Part shown: positions 62,619 to 64,000 of the stretch, one piece after another
Numbering within the stretch: position 1 is the stretch's first letter
How the letters are laid out: every line of letters begins with the position of its first letter
Source: Paenibacillus aceris
GTDB lineage: Bacteria; Bacillota; Bacilli; Paenibacillales; NBRC-103111
Length of the DNA stretch: 64,000 nucleotides
Reading direction: 5' to 3'
Assembly (NCBI RefSeq): GCF_017874035.1
Contig: NZ_JAGGKV010000024.1
Coordinates: 50,203-114,202 of the forward strand
Program-made: the position numbers and the translations under genes
Notes under the pieces: generated by a model
The model's input: the letters and a program-made list of their open reading frames with translations, nothing else
What the model was told of the DNA's origin: nothing
Database searches by the model: none

Positions 62619-64000
62619 ATGGGAGAAAACAAGCCGATATTGCAAATGACGGATATTCATAAACAATTTCCCGGTGTTAAAGCATTGTCAGGCGTTAACT
62701 TCCGGATGTTCCCGGGGGAAGTCCATGCTCTGATGGGCGAGAACGGAGCCGGTAAATCTACATTGATTAAGGTTCTCACCGGGGTGTATTCCATTGACCA
62801 AGGGAAGGTTGAATTAGACCAGAAACCGGTCAGAATCCATAGTCCTCTGGATGCGCAGCAAGCGGGGATCAGCACGGTGTATCAGGAAGTCAACTTGTGT
62901 CCTAATCTTTCTGTCGCAGAAAATATATATATCGGTCGCGAACCGCGCCGGTTTGGCCGTATTTTATGGAAGAAAATGAATGAAGAGGCTGCCCTGCTGC
63001 TTAAGAAGAGAATGAATCTTGAGATTGATGTGACATTGCCCTTGCATAACTATTCCGTCGCCGTTCAGCAATTAATTGCGATTGCAAGAGCGGTCAGTAT
63101 CTCCGCCAAAGTGCTAATTCTGGATGAGCCTACGTCCAGTTTGGACCGGGGCGAAGTCATGCAGCTATTTACCGTGATGACAAGACTGAAGAAGGAAGGT
63201 CTGGCCATCTTGTTTGTAACGCATTTCCTTGATCAGGTATATGAAATTTCAGATCGAATAACCATTCTTCGTAACGGAGAATTTGTTGGAGAGAGCATGA
63301 CCGAGGATCTCTCCCGAATAGATTTAGTATCCAAAATGATTGGTAAAGAGCTGCATTTGCTGGAAGAACTTCCGAAGAGTGCGAATGATCCTAAGGTAAA
63401 AGCAGAGGTGTTATTAGAGGCTTACTCGTTGGGGAAAAAGGGGGCCATTGAGCCGGTGGATTTCTCCATCCATAAGGGGGAAATCGTTGGCTTGGCCGGA
63501 CTTCTCGGTTCGGGAAGAACCGAGCTTGCCAGATTGCTCTTTGCAGCTGACCGTGCGGATTCAGGTGAGCTGAAATTTTCCGATTCGCCAGCTGCGATAC
63601 ACTCACCGAGACAAGCGATTGACCAAGGCATTGCCTTCTGCTCCGAGAATCGCAAGACTGAAGGCATCATTGACGACTTAACCGTTCGCGAGAATATCAT
63701 TCTTGCGCTGCAGGCGACGCGTGGCTGTTTCAATGCGATTCCCCGAAAGCGCCAGGATGAAATAGCGGAAGAATATATTTCCGCTCTAAATATTAACCCG
63801 CCAAATCCGGAGCATCTGATCAAAAATTTAAGCGGAGGCAATCAGCAGAAAGTACTGCTGGCCCGATGGCTGCTGACGAATCCGAAGCTGTTAATCTTGG
63901 ATGAGCCGACAAGGGGAATCGATATCGGGGCCAAAGCGGAAATTCAGAAGCTTGTGCTCTCCTTGTCCCAAAAGGGCATGTCGGTGCTCTTCATTTCTTC
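62619..64000 (+). CDS. Sugar ABC transporter double ATPase, RbsA/YtfR type (3' cut by window)
   Basis: At least 460 residues are visible; the gene runs off the window end. ATG 62619 follows AAGGAGAGGAG. The first ATPase domain has Walker A GENGAGKST, a YSVAVQQLIAIARAV signature (degenerate, as usual for this half) and Walker B LILDEPTSSLD. The second has an altered Walker A (LLGSGRTE), a canonical signature LSGGNQQKVLLARWL and Walker B LLILDEPTRGID. Two fused ATPase halves are the mark of RbsA, XylG, AraG and YtfR. A permease gene should follow outside the window. It energises uptake of the sugar bound by the 61502 protein. Confidence 0.93.
   Translation, partial: MGENKPILQMTDIHKQFPGVKALSGVNFRMFPGEVHALMGENGAGKSTLIKVLTGVYSIDQGKVELDQKPVRIHSPLDAQQAGISTVYQEVNLCPNLSVAENIYIGREPRRFGRILWKKMNEEAALLLKKRMNLEIDVTLPLHNYSVAVQQLIAIARAVSISAKVLILDEPTSSLDRGEVMQLFTVMTRLKKEGLAILFVTHFLDQVYEISDRITILRNGEFVGESMTEDLSRIDLVSKMIGKELHLLEELPKSANDPKVKAEVLLEAYSLGKKGAIEPVDFSIHKGEIVGLAGLLGSGRTELARLLFAADRADSGELKFSDSPAAIHSPRQAIDQGIAFCSENRKTEGIIDDLTVRENIILALQATRGCFNAIPRKRQDEIAEEYISALNINPPNPEHLIKNLSGGNQQKVLLARWLLTNPKLLILDEPTRGIDIGAKAEIQKLVLSLSQKGMSVLFIS

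Noticed and set aside
1..64000. CRISPR arrays, tRNA or rRNA genes, transposases and phage genes
   Set aside because: No regular repeat-spacer pattern, cloverleaf-type gene, transposase or integrase was seen on either strand.

Overview
The window looks like part of the chromosome of an endospore-forming, Gram-positive Paenibacillus-type bacterium (Paenibacillaceae). The evidence is a spore SASP gene with a sigma-G-type promoter, strong AGGAGG-type ribosome sites with frequent TTG/GTG starts, lipoprotein sugar-binding proteins paired with LplB/YtcP-type permeases, SLH-domain surface proteins, and regulators that fuse a membrane sensor to an AraC domain. Most of the DNA serves uptake and breakdown of plant cell-wall polysaccharides. 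All functions here are inferred from sequence; no search was run.

Layout. (1) 1-6959: an operon for an unidentified sugar or polyol, with a 5'-cut Gfo/Idh/MocA oxidoreductase, a solute-binding lipoprotein, two permeases, a PhyH-type dioxygenase, a sugar isomerase/epimerase and a second oxidoreductase. (2) 7066-12774: housekeeping and spore genes: a thioesterase, a broken cupin gene, a small Ala/Gln-rich protein, an alpha/beta SASP, a copper-amine-oxidase-N-domain protein, a CcdC-like membrane protein and a NarL-type two-component pair. (3) 13040-28205: a pectin/rhamnogalacturonan utilisation locus with a GH106-like enzyme, two permeases, an AraC-type membrane sensor, a solute-binding protein, a GH105 enzyme, two GH28 enzymes and one unrecognised protein between the GH28 genes. 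(4) 28373-38638: a beta-lactamase-fold hydrolase, a DUF3870 gene and a full counterpart of the Bacillus subtilis dppABCDE-ykfABC murein-peptide operon, but without the second ATPase gene (ykfD). (5) 38855-40105: an MFS transporter.

(6) 40169-56508 is the most striking region. A small SLH protein carrying one cohesin domain is divergent from three very large secreted enzymes (GH51; 2x GH43; GH43-like remnant plus 2x GH43), each ending in a cohesin and then a dockerin. This is the layout expected of a small, arabinan-directed, cellulosome-like surface assembly in which the enzymes could dock on the SLH anchor and also on one another. (7) 56826-64000: a sensor kinase / response regulator / sugar-binding lipoprotein trio divergent from a YtfQ-like binding protein and a double ATPase that runs off the window. 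This resembles the AraPST-AraEGH arabinose sensing and uptake system of Geobacillus, which fits the arabinan enzymes next door. cre-like sites precede both the enzyme cluster and this transporter.

Regions 6 and 7 fit one pathway: secreted, surface-held enzymes release arabinose, a three-component system senses it, and an ABC transporter imports it under catabolite control. Region 3 would do the same for rhamnogalacturonan fragments.
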